Shown: positions 18,919-30,496, numbered from the stretch's first letter. The stretch is DNA of 64,000 nt from Mesostigma viride (GCA_009746045.1 RPFO01000333.1:2171964-2235963), one strand, 5' to 3'. Numbers and translations are program-made. Notes: generated from the letters alone by a model not told the origin.

Positions 18919-21526
18919 TCAAACACTGACTCTGATATCATAGGGGTTCATGTTCTGAAAGAGGAGCTGGTACTGTTGGCCAGCAGCATCCCGCAGCTTC
19001 GTGAGAGCGTCTGCTGGGTTGTCCTCATCATCCACATGAGTCCAGCTGGAAAAATAGGTGGCCTCCTGTTTGAGGATCACCCAATCCAAGTCAGTGTGGA
19101 CAGCAGCAGAGACAGATTTCTTGGTTAGAAAACTGATCACAGATTGGCTGTCAGTATAGAGATGTGAGATGACATTGCATGTGCTGCCTGCCTGGGTTTG
19201 TAGCCAGGTGAGCATGTGCTGCAGGGAACGAGCATGCAATGCAGCAGACACCACAGCACGACATTCAGCTGAGTTGCTGCTGCCAGGTTTTCTGCGGTGT
19301 AGCCTGCTGTACCAGGAAGTGAGGGACATGTAATCTGACCTGTTGGTGAGAAAAAACAGCCCTGATTCCCGTGCCCCCATCTGATTGATTGTTCTGCTCT
19401 CCATGGAGCTGTCCATGACACATTGGATGTGGATGTCTTCCATCAGATTCAGGCCATGGAGGATGAGGGGGGGACAGTCATTGACCAACTTCCTGATGTG
19501 ACTGCATTTGATCTTGACTAGAACATCATGGGTGACCCTGCTGATGACAGCTAAGGGAGCCCCACAGATGGCTGACCACCACCCCAGTTTGCCCTGAACA
19601 GTGGCACACATATGTAAGGGGAGGTAGTTGTCCTGCAGCAGATCTAGACAATCTTGGATATATTCTGCAGGAGGGGAGAGAGAGCAGACCCACTGATCTG
19701 GCTGCCTATGCAGCTGCAACATGATGCCACAGAACTGGATGGGGGTTGTGCTCAATTCCACCTGTTTGCCAATCTCATATGATTCCTGGACCTGCTGAAT
19801 AAAGGTTTCCACCTCAGCTCTAGGCCCACAAATGAGTTGGTCATCTCCATGCCACACAAAGAACAGCAGTCCAGAGGGGGTGGGTACAACAAAAAAGCAT
19901 GGGTCCAGGTCATCATACGTGGCCTTGAGCTTTTTGAATACTTCCTCTGCTGAGTCTCTGAAAATTTTTGGGGCACTGACAAGCCCTTCCACCCCAATGT
20001 TGATGATAAGGTGGGGCTCATCAATATAAGGTTTCCACACAGCTGGGGTGTCTACCACGTACACCTTCCCTTTCCACACAGATTCAGCCTTTTCTGGGTC
20101 CCCCCTGAGGAAGGCCCTTTTAATATCAGTGGCTTTGCAGACATAGTCTTGGCCTGCATTGAGGTTGTGGAGGAAGAGGGAGAGCATGATCCTGAGTGAG
20201 GTTTGTTGCAGCCCAGGTGTGTATGTTTCCCCTTTTGGCAGTGTGGAGGTCCCCTTTAATTCTGTGACACATGGTCTGGCATGGAAGATTGGGGAGCCCA
20301 CTTTTTGTGGTTTTTGTTTGAGAACAAATTTTAATCTGAGCTTTTTGGCTCCCTCTGGCACGTCCCATGAAGGGGTGACAGGCGGTTTGTATTGAGGGTT
20401 TTTGGGGTTGGGCAGGACCCATTCCTGCCTGGCTTGGTGGACAATGGCCATCAGCCACTTGGTAAACCCTTTTTGTGTTTTGCATTCTTGTATGACGTGG
20501 GAGATTTGGTGGGGTGAGTGCATGGCTATGTCCCACTTACCCAGCCCAAAGGCTGAGGGATGGAGGAACTGGCTGTGCACTAACTTGTCCAGATCAGGGA
20601 TCTCCCCTGGTGCATACTGAGTGTTGACTGCCTTGATGACAGCATCCATACCAGGGACAATACTGGAGAGAGGGATTTTAAAGTGGTCCAGAGGAACTGC
20701 ACCCACCCCTGTGACACTGAGCTCATTAGCTGAGATAAGCACCCCAGGATAGGATACAAAAGGTTCCCCCAACAAGGTGTTACCAGAGTACCCCTCCACC
20801 ACCTGGAAGGGTGTCTGAATACCAAGTATAGGGAGCATCACTTGTCCCACTACATCCAGTGAGCTTTGGCCTGAGAAATCCTGCACCCGTGCCCAAAATG
20901 AAGGTGCAATCTCAAGACCAGGGATGGCTTGTGCACTGATCACACTGACCTGTGCCTGAGTGTCTATTGCCAGGGTCCAGGGGTCCTGACTAGTGCACAC
21001 AGCTGAGACTTTTGCCAACCCTGCGGCCACAGCAGCTTGTTGCTTATGTGACCTGTGTAATGCTTGCAAGGCGACTGCCAATCTTGACCTCAGAGCGGGA
21101 GGGTTGGCAGACAATTTGGTGCCTTGGGGCTGAGCTAATGCTTCCAACCCAGCTACCTCGTGCCTGGTTAAGCAATCCCCAGGTTGTGAAGTGGGCCTGG
21201 CTTCACTGAGGGTGGAAGGGTTCACAGAGGGTGCTGTGGTGCTGTCAACAGCAGTAATTGGTGGCTCAGAGCTACTGCTGGGCATGCTGGAGTTGCCAGA
21301 TAGAAGTAGTGAGTCCATGCTTAAAGACTCTTCCCCAGGCACGTCTGCCATGGGAGAATAATACTTCTTAATTCTATGACAGCTCACCCTGTGACGCTTC
21401 CCATTGATATTGTGCTTGACCTCCACGGTCTTGCTGTTTTTGGTAAATCCACGGATGGTAACTGGACCTAGCCAAGTTCCAACCTTACCAAAGCTGTTTT
21501 CCTTGTAATAGAGAACTTGATCACCT
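18919..21526 (-). pseudogene. pol: Copia-2a Pol, lacking gag and most of integrase
   Basis: The uninterrupted frame of roughly 870 codons begins in the integrase SH3-like domain (GDQVLYYKENSFGKVG). It runs through the protease (IDTQAQVSVIS, NTLLGEPFV), RT (DIKRAF, FVWHGDD) and RNase H (MDSSMES, NSAECRAV, YTDSQSVI, NPADALTK). The first residues of the open frame upstream of 21526 come from the disrupted host exon (NLHNWKTLPCRKYKG), not from the element. Without gag, integrase core and 5' LTR it cannot transpose by itself. Confidence 0.88.
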
Positions 21527-22369
21527 CCCTTGTACTTCCTGCATGGCAGTGTTTTCCAGTTGTGAAGGTTGCAGAAGGCCAGGTATGGGGGCATCTCAGC
21601 GAACTTGCGCGGCTGGAAGCACAGTGGTTCAGGCCGGATACTGCTCACCTTCCGTGACGTGCGCTTGATGTGCCCACAGCGATGACTGGCACGCTTTTTT
21701 GATGCGGTCGGCGACGGCCAGCGGCGTGGGGTGAGCTTCGGCGCGATACGAGAGGTCCATCAGCGAAAAGGGAGGCTCCTCGGTGACGCGGGGGGTACGG
21801 CACTTCCAGTTGCCCTGTGTGATGTTGCAAAGTAGTACATGGTCAAGCAACAGTCTCACCGTTGCATCTGGGACGCCCTCTCCCGTTGGCTTCACATCAG
21901 ACTGTGGATACCCTCGCAAGCGCATCTCGTAGCTTGTCCCTTGCCTCATCCATGCAGCTTGGCTTGGTAGAAATCACACGCCGTGCCAAAGGCTAGGTAG
22001 AACACACACTGCATCAGCCGCCATCCCACCTCGCATCGTTCACTGCAGTGGGCCTAGCTCCACGCGCTCTCCCAATTATCAAATGCAGCCCGCGCATGCG
22101 TCCCCAGTAGGACGCGAGGATCAACGCCCAGACAAACATTATACCTGCGTCCACATGGCAGCCTGATTCAAAGTTGGTGAAGGTGAGTTTGTTTGGGTAC
22201 ATGGGGCGCTCGTGGTGTTTTTGAAAAGCGTTATCGGTCAGGCAACACCACCGACACTTGTGTTCCTTGCTCTCCTTCTCATCGGTCGCTAAGTTCGTGT
22301 CCTCCTCCTCCTCCTCATTATCATCATCACTCGACACCACGACTGTCTCCACCTTCTTCCCATGCTTGC

Positions 22370-23830
22370 CCTTTGCTGTCTTCCCTCCTGTCTTCCCCCC
22401 CTCCTTGGCCTTGCCCTTCCCCGCCTGACCCTGTTTCCCCTGCTCCACCTTTGCTTCCGCCCCCCCGGCGCTGCTCCCCTCCTTGGCCTTGCCCTTCCCC
22501 GCCTGACCCTGTTTCCCCTGCTCCACCTTTGCTTCCGCCCCCCCGGCGCTGCTCCCCTCCTCGGCCTTGCCCTTCCCCGCCTTCTCCTGCTTCACTCGCT
22601 TCCCCTTTGCTGCCGCCCCTCTGGTCTTGACCCCCTCCTCAGGCTTGGCTTCCCCCGCCTCCTCCTGCTTCACCCGCTTCCTGTTTGCTGCCGCCCCTCT
22701 GGTCTTGACCCCCTCGGCCTTAGCTTCCCCCGCCTCCTCCTGCTTCACCCACTCCACCTTCGCTGCCTCCCCCCCGGCGCTGCTCCCCTCCTCGTCCTTG
22801 GCTTACCCCGCCTCCTGCTTCACCTGCTCCACCTTCGCTGCCTCCCCCCCGGCGCTGCTCCCCTCCTCGTCCTTGGCTTTCCCCGCCTCCTGCTTCACCT
22901 GCTCCACCTTCGCTGCCTCCCCGGCCCCCGGCGCTGCCACCCTCCTCAGGCTTCAATGGCTTCCCCCGCCTCCTCCTGCTTCACCCGCTCCACCTTTGCT
23001 GCCTCCCCCCCGGCGCTGCCCCCCTCCTCGGCTTCAGCTTCCCCCGCCTCCTCCTGCTTCACCCGCTCCACCTTTGCTGCCTGAGTCCCCCCCGGCGCTG
23101 CCCCCTCCTCGGCCTCAGCTTCCCCCGCCTCCTCCTGCTTCACCTGCTCCACCTTCGCTGCCTCCCCCCCGGCGCTGCTCCCCTCCTCGTCCTTGGCTTA
23201 AGTAATTTCCCCGCCTCCTGCTTCACCTGCTCCACCTTCGCTGCCTCCCCCCCGGCGCTGCCACCCTCCTCAGCCTTGGCTTCCCCCGCCTCCTCCTGCT
23301 TCACCCGCTCCACCTTTGCTGCCTCCCCCCGGCGCTGCCCCCCTCCTCGGCTTCAGCTTCCCCCGCCTCCTCCTGCTTCACCCGCTCCACCTTTGCTGCC
23401 TGAGTCCCCCCCGGCGCTGCCCCCCTCCTCGGCCTCAGCTTCCCCCGCCTCCTCCTGCTTCACCCACTCCACCTTCGCTGCCTCCCCCCCGGCGCTGCTC
23501 CCCTCCTCGTCCTTGGCTTTCCCCGCCTCCTGCTTCACCTGCTCCACCTTCGCTGCCTTCCCCCAGCGCTGCCACCCTCCTCAGCCTTGGCTTCCCCCGC
23601 CTCCTCCTGCTTCACCCGCTCCACTTTTGCTGCCTCCCCCCCGGCGCTGCCCCCTCCTCGGCTTCAGCTTCCCCCGCCTCCTCCTGCTTCACCCGCTCCA
23701 CCTTTGCTGCCTGAGTCCCCCCCGGCGCTGCCCCCTCCTCGGCCTCAGCTTCCCCCGCCTCCTCCTGCTTCCCCCGCTCCACCTTTGCTGCCGCCCCCCG
23801 GTGTTGCCCCCCACCTCGGCCTGCCTTGTC
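22370..23830 (-). repeat. Lys/Glu-rich coding-like minisatellite
   Basis: About 17-20 imperfect tandem units of 70-90 bases, each built on CCTCCTGCTTCACCCGCTCC and a C-run with GGCGCTG. On the minus strand the units read as variants of KVERVKQEEAGEAEAEEG followed by a Gly/Ala/Ser turn. C-run length differs between units, so the coding frame breaks several times. The opposite strand gives Pro/Ser-rich frames that are shadows. Confidence 0.85.
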
Positions 23831-25080
23831 CCCTCCTGTGTCAATGTACTCGCTTGCTGCTCCGCTGGAATGCCCCCCTGACCGGCCTGGGGCCCCAGTG
23901 CATCCGATGTACTGACGACACCCTGCACAATTACGGCACACAAGGCAAATACCATGCAGAAGGAACGCATCCGCCACATGCAGTGGACGTCAGTAACGGA
24001 TGTTGCAATGTTGCTGGAGGGAGGTCAATCGACCGCACCCGTACATACAAGGGGCAATTATTTATGCGTCATACCCAAAACATGCAGGAAGAAACTGTGC
24101 CACGTACCACTGACCTTGCCATCACCATGGACGGAGTTGGAGACCAACTGCAGTGCGGCATTTGCAAGGGCACAGGCTGTGTTGTTCATCAGGTCCACCG
24201 CTTGACTCCCCGATCCCGAGTTTTCTTCCTTGCACAAAACATCCACTGCCGTGATTGTCGCGTTGTTGGCTGCCAACTGCGGCAATGAGGCCAGTGCTCG
24301 CTTCAGCAGGAACTCGGCAATTGCAATCACGGTGGGCCCTGGCACGATTTCCAGGCCTACACATGCTTGCCCCGCATGTGCCTCCCCCACGTCTGCATCC
24401 ACCGCAGTTGACATGCTTGCTCGCAGCTCCTCTCTGCCGCTGGCTTCGTTGCCATGTTCCTCCACCCGTTGCCTCTTGCCTTTCCGATCCCGTTCCTCAC
24501 GCTTCTTCGCCGCCTCTCTTTCCCTCTCCTCTTCCTCTCTCTTTTCTGCTGCCTCTCGTGCCCCAGGTGCTCCAGGTAATGATGTGCTTCCTTAGGCGTT
24601 CTTTCTGCATGACAGAACTGGACGATATGCACGTCAAAGGAAAGCCAACCAAGCAGCAACATTACCAACCATGTAGCGGCAGGGTCAGTGCAGAGGCCAG
24701 CACCATAACTGCCTTTGTCTTGTACTCCTACCATACACATTATAGGGAAGACTGAGCTGGCATGGCAGCCTGCATCACAGCAATAAATTGCCGCCAACTA
24801 AAATAAGAGAGTGACTCACCGCTACTTTTCCCTGAAGCCGACTGGTCACAGCTCCATTCTTTACAAATTTCAGGCTGTTCCACAGCATGGGATTTTGTTG
24901 CTTCCATTTTTTCAATTTCTGTCGCATGTATATTGCCCCCGCCTCACGCTTCCATGGGTCGCCATGTACGTCAAACTTTGCTGATGCTTCAGAGAAGTCA
25001 ACCGGTTGTTTGCATTCCCTCACCTGTATATTCAACGGCAATGCCAAAACGGAATCCCAACGCATGCGGAGCGGGGGAAC

Positions 25081-25443
25081 AAGTCAGAAATCAACGCTGC
25101 CACGGTGAGCCGGCAGATGATGAGGCAGACACGACAATGCACTGGGTGCATGGCAACTATGTGAACACTGACGGTAGCACTCACATGCCTAACCAGCATT
25201 TTCTCTGTTTCCCCCGGGTTAGAGTGTAAGGCCTACATATGCCACCCCAGCTAAACAACAAAACAACACATCCTAAACTGCGCTAACTGACATGGGCAAC
25301 AAACATGGCCAATGGAGGACAAGGAACCAAGTATAGGATCATCCAACAGGATCACGGTATTATGGCAGCTTGCATGCAGTAAATTATATCAAGCATGGTT
25401 GGCTCAGCACATTGAAGTATTGTCACATCATTACAACAAGGGA
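25081..25443. repeat. Tandem duplication, unit 1 (repeat family R2)
   Basis: A 363-bp unit starting AAGTCAGA and ending ACAACAAGGG, directly followed by a second copy with a few substitutions and small indels. It lies in what would be an intron of the peptidase-like gene. A diverged inverted copy is at 61070-61345. Confidence 0.9.
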
Positions 25444-25807
25444 AAGTCAGACATCAACGCATGGTGAGCCGGCAGATGATAAGGCAGACACGACAATGCC
25501 GGCACTGGGTGCATGGCAACTATGTGAACACTGACGGTAGCACTCACATGCCTAACCAGCATTTTCTCTGTTTCCCCCGGGTTAGAGTGTAGTAAGGCCT
25601 ATATGCCAACCCAGCTAAACAACAAAACAACACATCCTAAACTGCGCTAGCTGACATGGGCAACAAACATGGCCAATGGAGCCGACAAGGAACCAAGTAG
25701 GATCATCCAACAGGATCACGGTATTATGGCAGCTTGCATGCAGTAAATTATATCAAGCATGGTTGGCTCAGCACATTGAAGTATTGTCACATCATTACAA
25801 CAAGGGT
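25444..25807. repeat. Tandem duplication, unit 2 (repeat family R2)
   Basis: Second copy of the 363-bp unit. The boundary with unit 1 is at AAGTCAGA. Confidence 0.9.
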
Positions 25808-26389
25808 AAGCTCAAATAAACTAGTCGTGGCCACTATCTACAGGCAGTCGATCTAACGAATGCAACCCATGCAACATGGTGCTCACTACAACGCTTCCTT
25901 ATCTGCGCAGTAAAAAGTACAGGGACATTGCATGGCGGCCCCTCAGCTTTTGAGCGCTGTGATGCCGCTGCGACGATAGGGTGGTCAACTGCGACGATAG
26001 GGTGCACACAACCATACCCACATCATCCTTGCCACAATACGTTTTATGAATCCCCTCAAACCTTTGCGAGAAGCTATACTCTGCGACAGCGTCCCCTGGC
26101 GACGACATATACGCATATGCGTTCTCAGCTACTATATTCATTAATTCCCATGGCAGCCGTCTTGTGAGGGGTCCGACGTACCTTTGCTGCCAGAGATTCT
26201 TCTGCGAATGCGGTTGCCGCTGTGCGCTTTGCCACCCAGCGTGCTTCCCAGGCCCGCGCGTCCTCCATCGATACACAACGGAGGCTGTCCTGAAGTCCTG
26301 CGAAAGACTTAATTACCAATGTCTTCGTCGTCAATTAATGCGTCTTCTACGTCTTCCACAGTGTGCATGCGTATAGCTAGCCAGCTATG

Positions 26390-26710
26390 TCGCGGTTTAC
26401 GATCCAGTTAAAGATAACGGGCCCGTAACCAGCCCAGTACCTAATATTGGGGCAGCTATGGCGCCGTACCCACTACCTGACCCGTCCCGTATACCCCAAC
26501 GTAACCTGAACCAAAGCCGTTCACGCCCCCGTAAACATAACCGGCCCAGTTACTGGGCCGTACCGAATCTCGGGGCCAATATTCCGAATGGTACCGTAAC
26601 CGGTCCGGTAACCCAAACCGCCAACGAATACGGACCCGTAACCTGGCCCGTCAAAGTTACCGGGCAGGTTACGGGGGCGTCGAAGTTACCGGACAGGTTA
26701 CGGGGGCTTG
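26390..26710. repeat. Cluster of CCGTAAC / GTTACGG motifs
   Basis: About 320 bases densely packed with variants of CCCGTAACC and its complement (GGTTACGGG), spaced irregularly at 10-40 bases in both orientations and mixed with CCGTACC variants. It is not a simple tandem array. There is no coding signal. Confidence 0.6.
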
Positions 26711-26717
26711 CGCAGAG

Positions 26718-27044
26718 CTACGGGTGCGCACGGGCAGCCAGACGGTACTTGGCAGCAATACCGCGGAGGATCACTGAAAAATCACCCGGGGGCGGAATGG
26801 CGTGTAACTGCTGGCGACTGCCCCTGGCGTCGAAGACTGCCAGGAAGTCGTCCCGGTGCGTCATAGCGGCCTGCTCCTCTGCTGACATCTTGTCGGCATC
26901 CTTCAGTACAATCCGGAGCACCTTGAGATCTGGCTGAGGCGCCAGTTGTCGCGACGGTTTCACGCCAGGGGCTTCTGGGACTATCCGTACTCCGCGCCCG
27001 CATGATTGTGCAAGGAGAAATGGGCTGCCATCTGCGATAAGCAC
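26718..27044 (-). pseudogene. LINE-like ORF fragment, inverted
   Basis: A 108-codon frame (MLIADGSPFLLAQSCGRG...) with protein-like composition. It lies head-on against the plus-strand LINE 3' end at 27006-27355. It could be an upstream part of the same LINE, inverted during insertion. I do not recognise a domain. Confidence 0.35.
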
Positions 27045-27355
27045 CTCCCCGAGGGGTATGCTCCTGTTTTCTCCCCACGGGCCCCGCGGCCCGTTGCTAG
27101 CCAGGGTAGAAGTCCGCAGGTGGAGGTTATTGGTCCTGAGGATAGCCGCTACACTACCGCCTCGTCTGCCATTACAGTAGAGGACAGCTCGGATGAGGAT
27201 TACCTCCCCATCTAGTGCTTAACGGTTGGGGGATGATGCAGACGATATTTGTCTAACCTTTTGTGTAATTATTTTTCTAATGAGATTAGCATAGTACTCC
27301 GTGGCATGCCTTTGCGCATGACACGCAAGTACTTACTTACTTACTTACTTCACGC
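27006..27355 (+). mobile_element. LINE 3' end with acidic ORF tail and (TTAC)n
   Basis: The plus strand encodes the same C-terminal tail as at 4780-4985 (EGYAPVFSPRAPRPVASQGR..., ending in an acidic SSDEDY motif). Stop TAG is followed by about 120 bases of 3' UTR and four to five TTAC repeats. It is inserted next to, or within, the minus-strand LINE to the right. Confidence 0.8.
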
Positions 27356-30020
27356 CAGGAAACCGCAATCTGATGCGGGCGATCGAGCACGAGGCGGTGC
27401 ATGATCAGATTCCACCGTGCTGACAGAATCTTGCAGCACGCGAGCATCGACAACTGAGGGGCGCTGAGCCCTGCGTATACGCAGATATAGTCAAGGCACA
27501 CCACTGCACCCGATCCGACGGCCCAAAAAAGGTGGCAAGCTGCTGGGCGGGGCGTGCGAAAGAAGCATTGCAATTGCAACCAGCGCAGATTCTGCCAACA
27601 GATCCGCAAATAGAGCCGTGTTACCGTTCAATGGCTGTCGTGCATCATTGTTGGTGGGGGATCACTGCATGAGCACCCCCAGTGCCAACTGGCAGCGTGG
27701 CGTTGGGGTCGAGCAGCATAACCATGCAGGAAGTGCCGAGCTGGAATGCTGGCCTCCTCTTCCTTGAGGGCGCGGAAGAAGGCCTCACGTTCCGCCTGAG
27801 CTCGCCCCGCGTGTGGTGCATATCCCACGATAACGGCAAGCGTGTGGTGAGAATGGCCCTCAGTGGCCGAAAAAGTGGCCACTAGCACACGCGGTGATCG
27901 CAGCACAAGGGACTGGAGATGAGCTGATGCTGCCGGTGAGCACAGGAGGCCCACACCACCTTGACCCGGCGCGTCGCCTCCACCATAATGGAACCGCCAG
28001 CCCGCGCGGAGGTCGTCGACTAGAAGCCGGTTGACTCCTTGCTGAGGGTCGATGGTGTGCGGATGCTCCTGCATGGACCCCGAGGACGGCGATCTTGTTG
28101 TCGGCGCACAAGGCGCCTCAGCTCGTCGACGCGTTCGGGCGTGCTGGGGTGCCGCTGCTCGTAGAAGGATCTGCAGGGAGGGTACGCACATTAAAGCTAG
28201 CAATACCAAGAATGGGCCGTTGCCCTATTAGCGGGGGGGGTGGGGGTGGAGGTGGGGGTGGAGAAGGGTAGTGCTGGATCAGGTGGGGGTGGGGGTGGAG
28301 GGGGCATGGGGGAGGAGGAGGGTTGCGATTGGGGTTAATGCTTTCCAGCGCATGGAGCTATCTTTCTTTCAGGGCGGATATATACGTCGTCTCCGTCCTG
28401 TCTGGGGTCACTGGCGTGTCGACTGGGCCTCATCCGGGCGCTCAAGGTGGGCCAGGAGGCGTGTGAGGCTGGTAAATTGGCGGGAGGGTTGACCGTGGCG
28501 TGCCTGGCGACCTTGCATCCTGATATGCTCTCACGGTGCGACATGGGGATGGAATGGGGCTTGTTTATTAATAAAGGCTTTGCCCAAAGCCTATTGTACC
28601 GCGAGGCCGCGAGGGTGTGCCCTTACCGGGCGCCCTCCATACCGCGGACGTGCGTTGACGACGACGATGCAGCAGGGGCTGGCCTCGAGCGTGACTTGTG
28701 CCGCTTGTTAGGAGCTTGCACGTCCGTGCGCTTCCCGTCGATGAAAAGAACGGGGGTGTCATTGACAAGGCGGACGTAGGTGCGAATGCCGTTGAGCATG
28801 GCCTGGACCGCTGCCTCGCTGGCACCCAGCAAGCCGTTCTTGATGACGAGCTGGGCTGGGGAGAGTAGTCGTCGATGCTGGGCTTGCCCCACCCGCCCAG
28901 AAGCTTGCGGGCCTGCAGGACTTTCACCTTATGGCCACATATTTCGTGAAGGTCATCCGGATGGGGCCAGGTTGTCCTCATGCTACCGACTCAATGCGGA
29001 TGCGGTCGTTGCCCAAACGAAGCATGCAGGCCCACGATGAGGTATTGGTGCAGGCGTTGTGCAAGCATGAGGTCCGTTTCCTGGTGACCCGCGACCGGGA
29101 AATATCGTACCACAATACTGCGTGATCGTTGGTCGTCTTCAACTGCGGTCTTGTGGGCCGCTGCCCCCCTGCGTGCAGCGTCCGCCATCATGTTAGCAAT
29201 GTCTGCCTGCTTCACCATGGTTGCATAGCTGGGAGGCGATTGGGCAGCCGGCTGTGGCGAGGTGGCCAGGGCTGCCTTCATTTCAGCCATGCTGGAGCGT
29301 AGCTCGGCGGTGTCCTGACGCAGAGCAGTTGACAGGTCGCCTAGCTGGGCGGCCATGCCCGCGACTTTCTTGTTGAGCTGTTGCAGTTCTGCTTCCGGGG
29401 AAGCACTAGGAGTGTAAGCGGCAAAGAGTGCCCGGAGGCTTGGGGCCTGCGTGTGGCTCAAGAATACAGAAAGTCGAAGCTGTGGCTCATCCAGTTCGGC
29501 AATGTCTTCCACTGGGATGGTGCTGCCTGGCCTGCCGGGAGCGAAGAGCTCGACGTCGTGGGCGGCCATGTTGCGCAGGATGGCCTGCGCCTGCTCGGCG
29601 GTAAGCGAAAAGACCTCGTGTTCGGATACATCATGCGTGGGCATGAAAGACGCTGGGTTAAAGGCAACGTCGTCGATAGCGTCGTCCAGGGGGGCTTCCT
29701 CGCGGATTACCTCGCTAGAAAATGCAGCCGATGGCCGGCGGGGGGATCTGGCTATCCATCTCGTCCGCAGGTCCGGTGCAAAGCCGATTGGAGGGGGCGG
29801 TACGTGATGGCCGCCGCGTCAGCCGGGGGCGGCGTCGCTAAAGCTTCCGCATCTGCGAGCAGCTGCGAAATGGTGGTGGGCGCGGTTTCCTCCCCATCTG
29901 CGTGAGGATGGGAGGCTGCTGGCTGTGATTCCGCCATAGCTCGGATCCGGAAAAGACGAACTCCGCCTGAGCCGAGTTTTCTAATAGCTTGCGAATTCTG
30001 GGGCGATGGCTGCCGGACAT
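27356..30020 (-). mobile_element. Second LINE, minus strand, decayed (ORF1 and endonuclease)
   Basis: ORF1 runs from about 30020 down to 28600 in several frames. The longest piece is 29644-28991: a coiled coil (ELQQLNKKVAGMAAQLGDL) followed by SRSIVVRYFPVAGHQETD, an RRM-like strand matching GRTIIIRNVAALPRETG of the other LINE. A later piece at 28892-28623 (PAQLVIKNGLLGASEAAV...) completes it. The endonuclease domain lies at 28209-27360 (PGQGGVGLLCSPAASA, LAVIVGYAPHAG, LDYICVYAG), with frameshifts. No RT remains. It is related to, but distinct from, LINE copies A and B. Confidence 0.75.
28210..28325 (+). repeat. G-rich low-complexity tract
   Basis: Runs of 5-8 G separated by TGGAGG-type spacers, of the kind that can fold into G-quadruplexes on the plus strand. 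It lies inside the decayed LINE. Confidence 0.7.
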
Positions 30021-30149
30021 GATATCAACGTGTTTGTTTTGAGGAGACGATTCTATTGCAACCCACCTGGTGTAATTTCATGACCTGAATCAAAAGTTAT
30101 GAGCATTCTTGTATATTGCATTCCGTCACCATATTCCGGTAGGATTGCA

Positions 30150-30240
30150 TGCACCCATCCATCCTTCCATCCATCCATCCATCGGGGTTAATGCTCCGTG
30201 ACTCCCCAACGGGAGCACGAGTTTAATTAATTTATTAATA
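30150..30240 (+). repeat. Short repeat R3, copy 1 (CATC repeats, hairpin, TTAATTAA)
   Basis: (ATCC)n is followed by CGGGGTTAATGCTCCGTGAC and further bases containing GGGAGCACGAGT, then TTAATTAATT. TGCTCC and GGAGCA can pair into a hairpin. A near-identical copy is at 63262-63340. Confidence 0.7.
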
Positions 30241-30496
30241 TAGTCACTAGAGGGGGATATAATCCTCATCTGAGCTGTTATCTACTGTAATGGCAGACGA
30301 GGCGGTAGTGTGGCGGCTATCCTCAGGGGCAGTAACCTTTACCTGCGGACTTCTACCCTGCATTCTAGCAATGGGCCGCGGGGGTCGTGGGGATAAAACA
30401 GGAGCATGTCCCTCAGTGCTGCAGTCGGTGGCATGCCCCTCAGGAAGTCCGTGGCATGCCCATGCGCGTGACACGCAAGTACTTACTTGCTTACAG
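30241..30496. mobile_element. LINE 3' end with inverted 5' part
   Basis: The left 190 bases encode, on the minus strand, the LINE C-terminal tail (GRSPQVKVTAPEDSRHTT... with acidic SSDEDY-type end). The right 50 bases are the plus-strand terminus (CCCATGCGCGTGACACGCAAG, then TACTTACTTGCTTAC). Opposite orientations within one short insertion fit the 5'-inversion known as twin priming. Confidence 0.55.

Larger units (their letters stand above)
18072..21526 (-). mobile_element. Copia-2a: 5'-truncated copia-2 retrotransposon
   Basis: It contains a 3' LTR (18072-18544), the 3' untranslated region, RNase H, RT, protease and the SH3-like end of integrase. It stops at 21526, where 2b continues TTTTTGGAATAC. 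No 5' LTR is present. The flanks carry a 4-bp direct repeat CCCT (18068-18071 and 21527-21530). It is very similar to copia-2b, so recent. It interrupts the peptidase-like gene. Confidence 0.9.
21531..26368 (-). pseudogene. Multi-exon peptidase-like gene with Lys/Glu-rich repeat, disrupted
   Basis: This is a reconstruction from splice signals on the minus strand. A 5' exon encodes SMEDARAWEARWVAKR and ends at 26182 with AAAG/GTACGT. Another (about 26095-25900) encodes YSFSQRFEGIHKTYCGKDD. An exon at about 25026-24827 encodes VRECKQPVDFSEASAKFD and ends with a GTGAGT donor. An Arg/Glu-rich exon spans about 24589-24117, with a GTCAGT donor. A long Lys/Glu-rich repetitive part follows (23860-22370), then an acidic SSDDDNEEEEED stretch and a Cys-box-like FESGCHVDAGIMFVWAL at about 22190-22130. 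Further exons reach 21531, where copia-2a intervenes; the His-box part is at 17775-18067. Taken together it resembles a transposon-borne or multicopy cysteine peptidase. Product and exon map are tentative. A paralogous 5' part lies at 60511-61053. Confidence 0.4.

Noticed and set aside
22193-24288. Pro/Ser-rich plus-strand proteins
   Set aside because: Shadows of the minus-strand Lys/Glu-rich minisatellite.
25081-25807. CRISPR-like or satellite array
   Set aside because: Only two direct copies of a 363-bp unit, no short repeat/spacer structure, eukaryotic context.
26298-26316. A 19-base GT-AG intron joining two acidic reading segments
   Set aside because: The frames fit, but other introns here are much longer and nothing else supports ultra-short introns; coincidence is likely.
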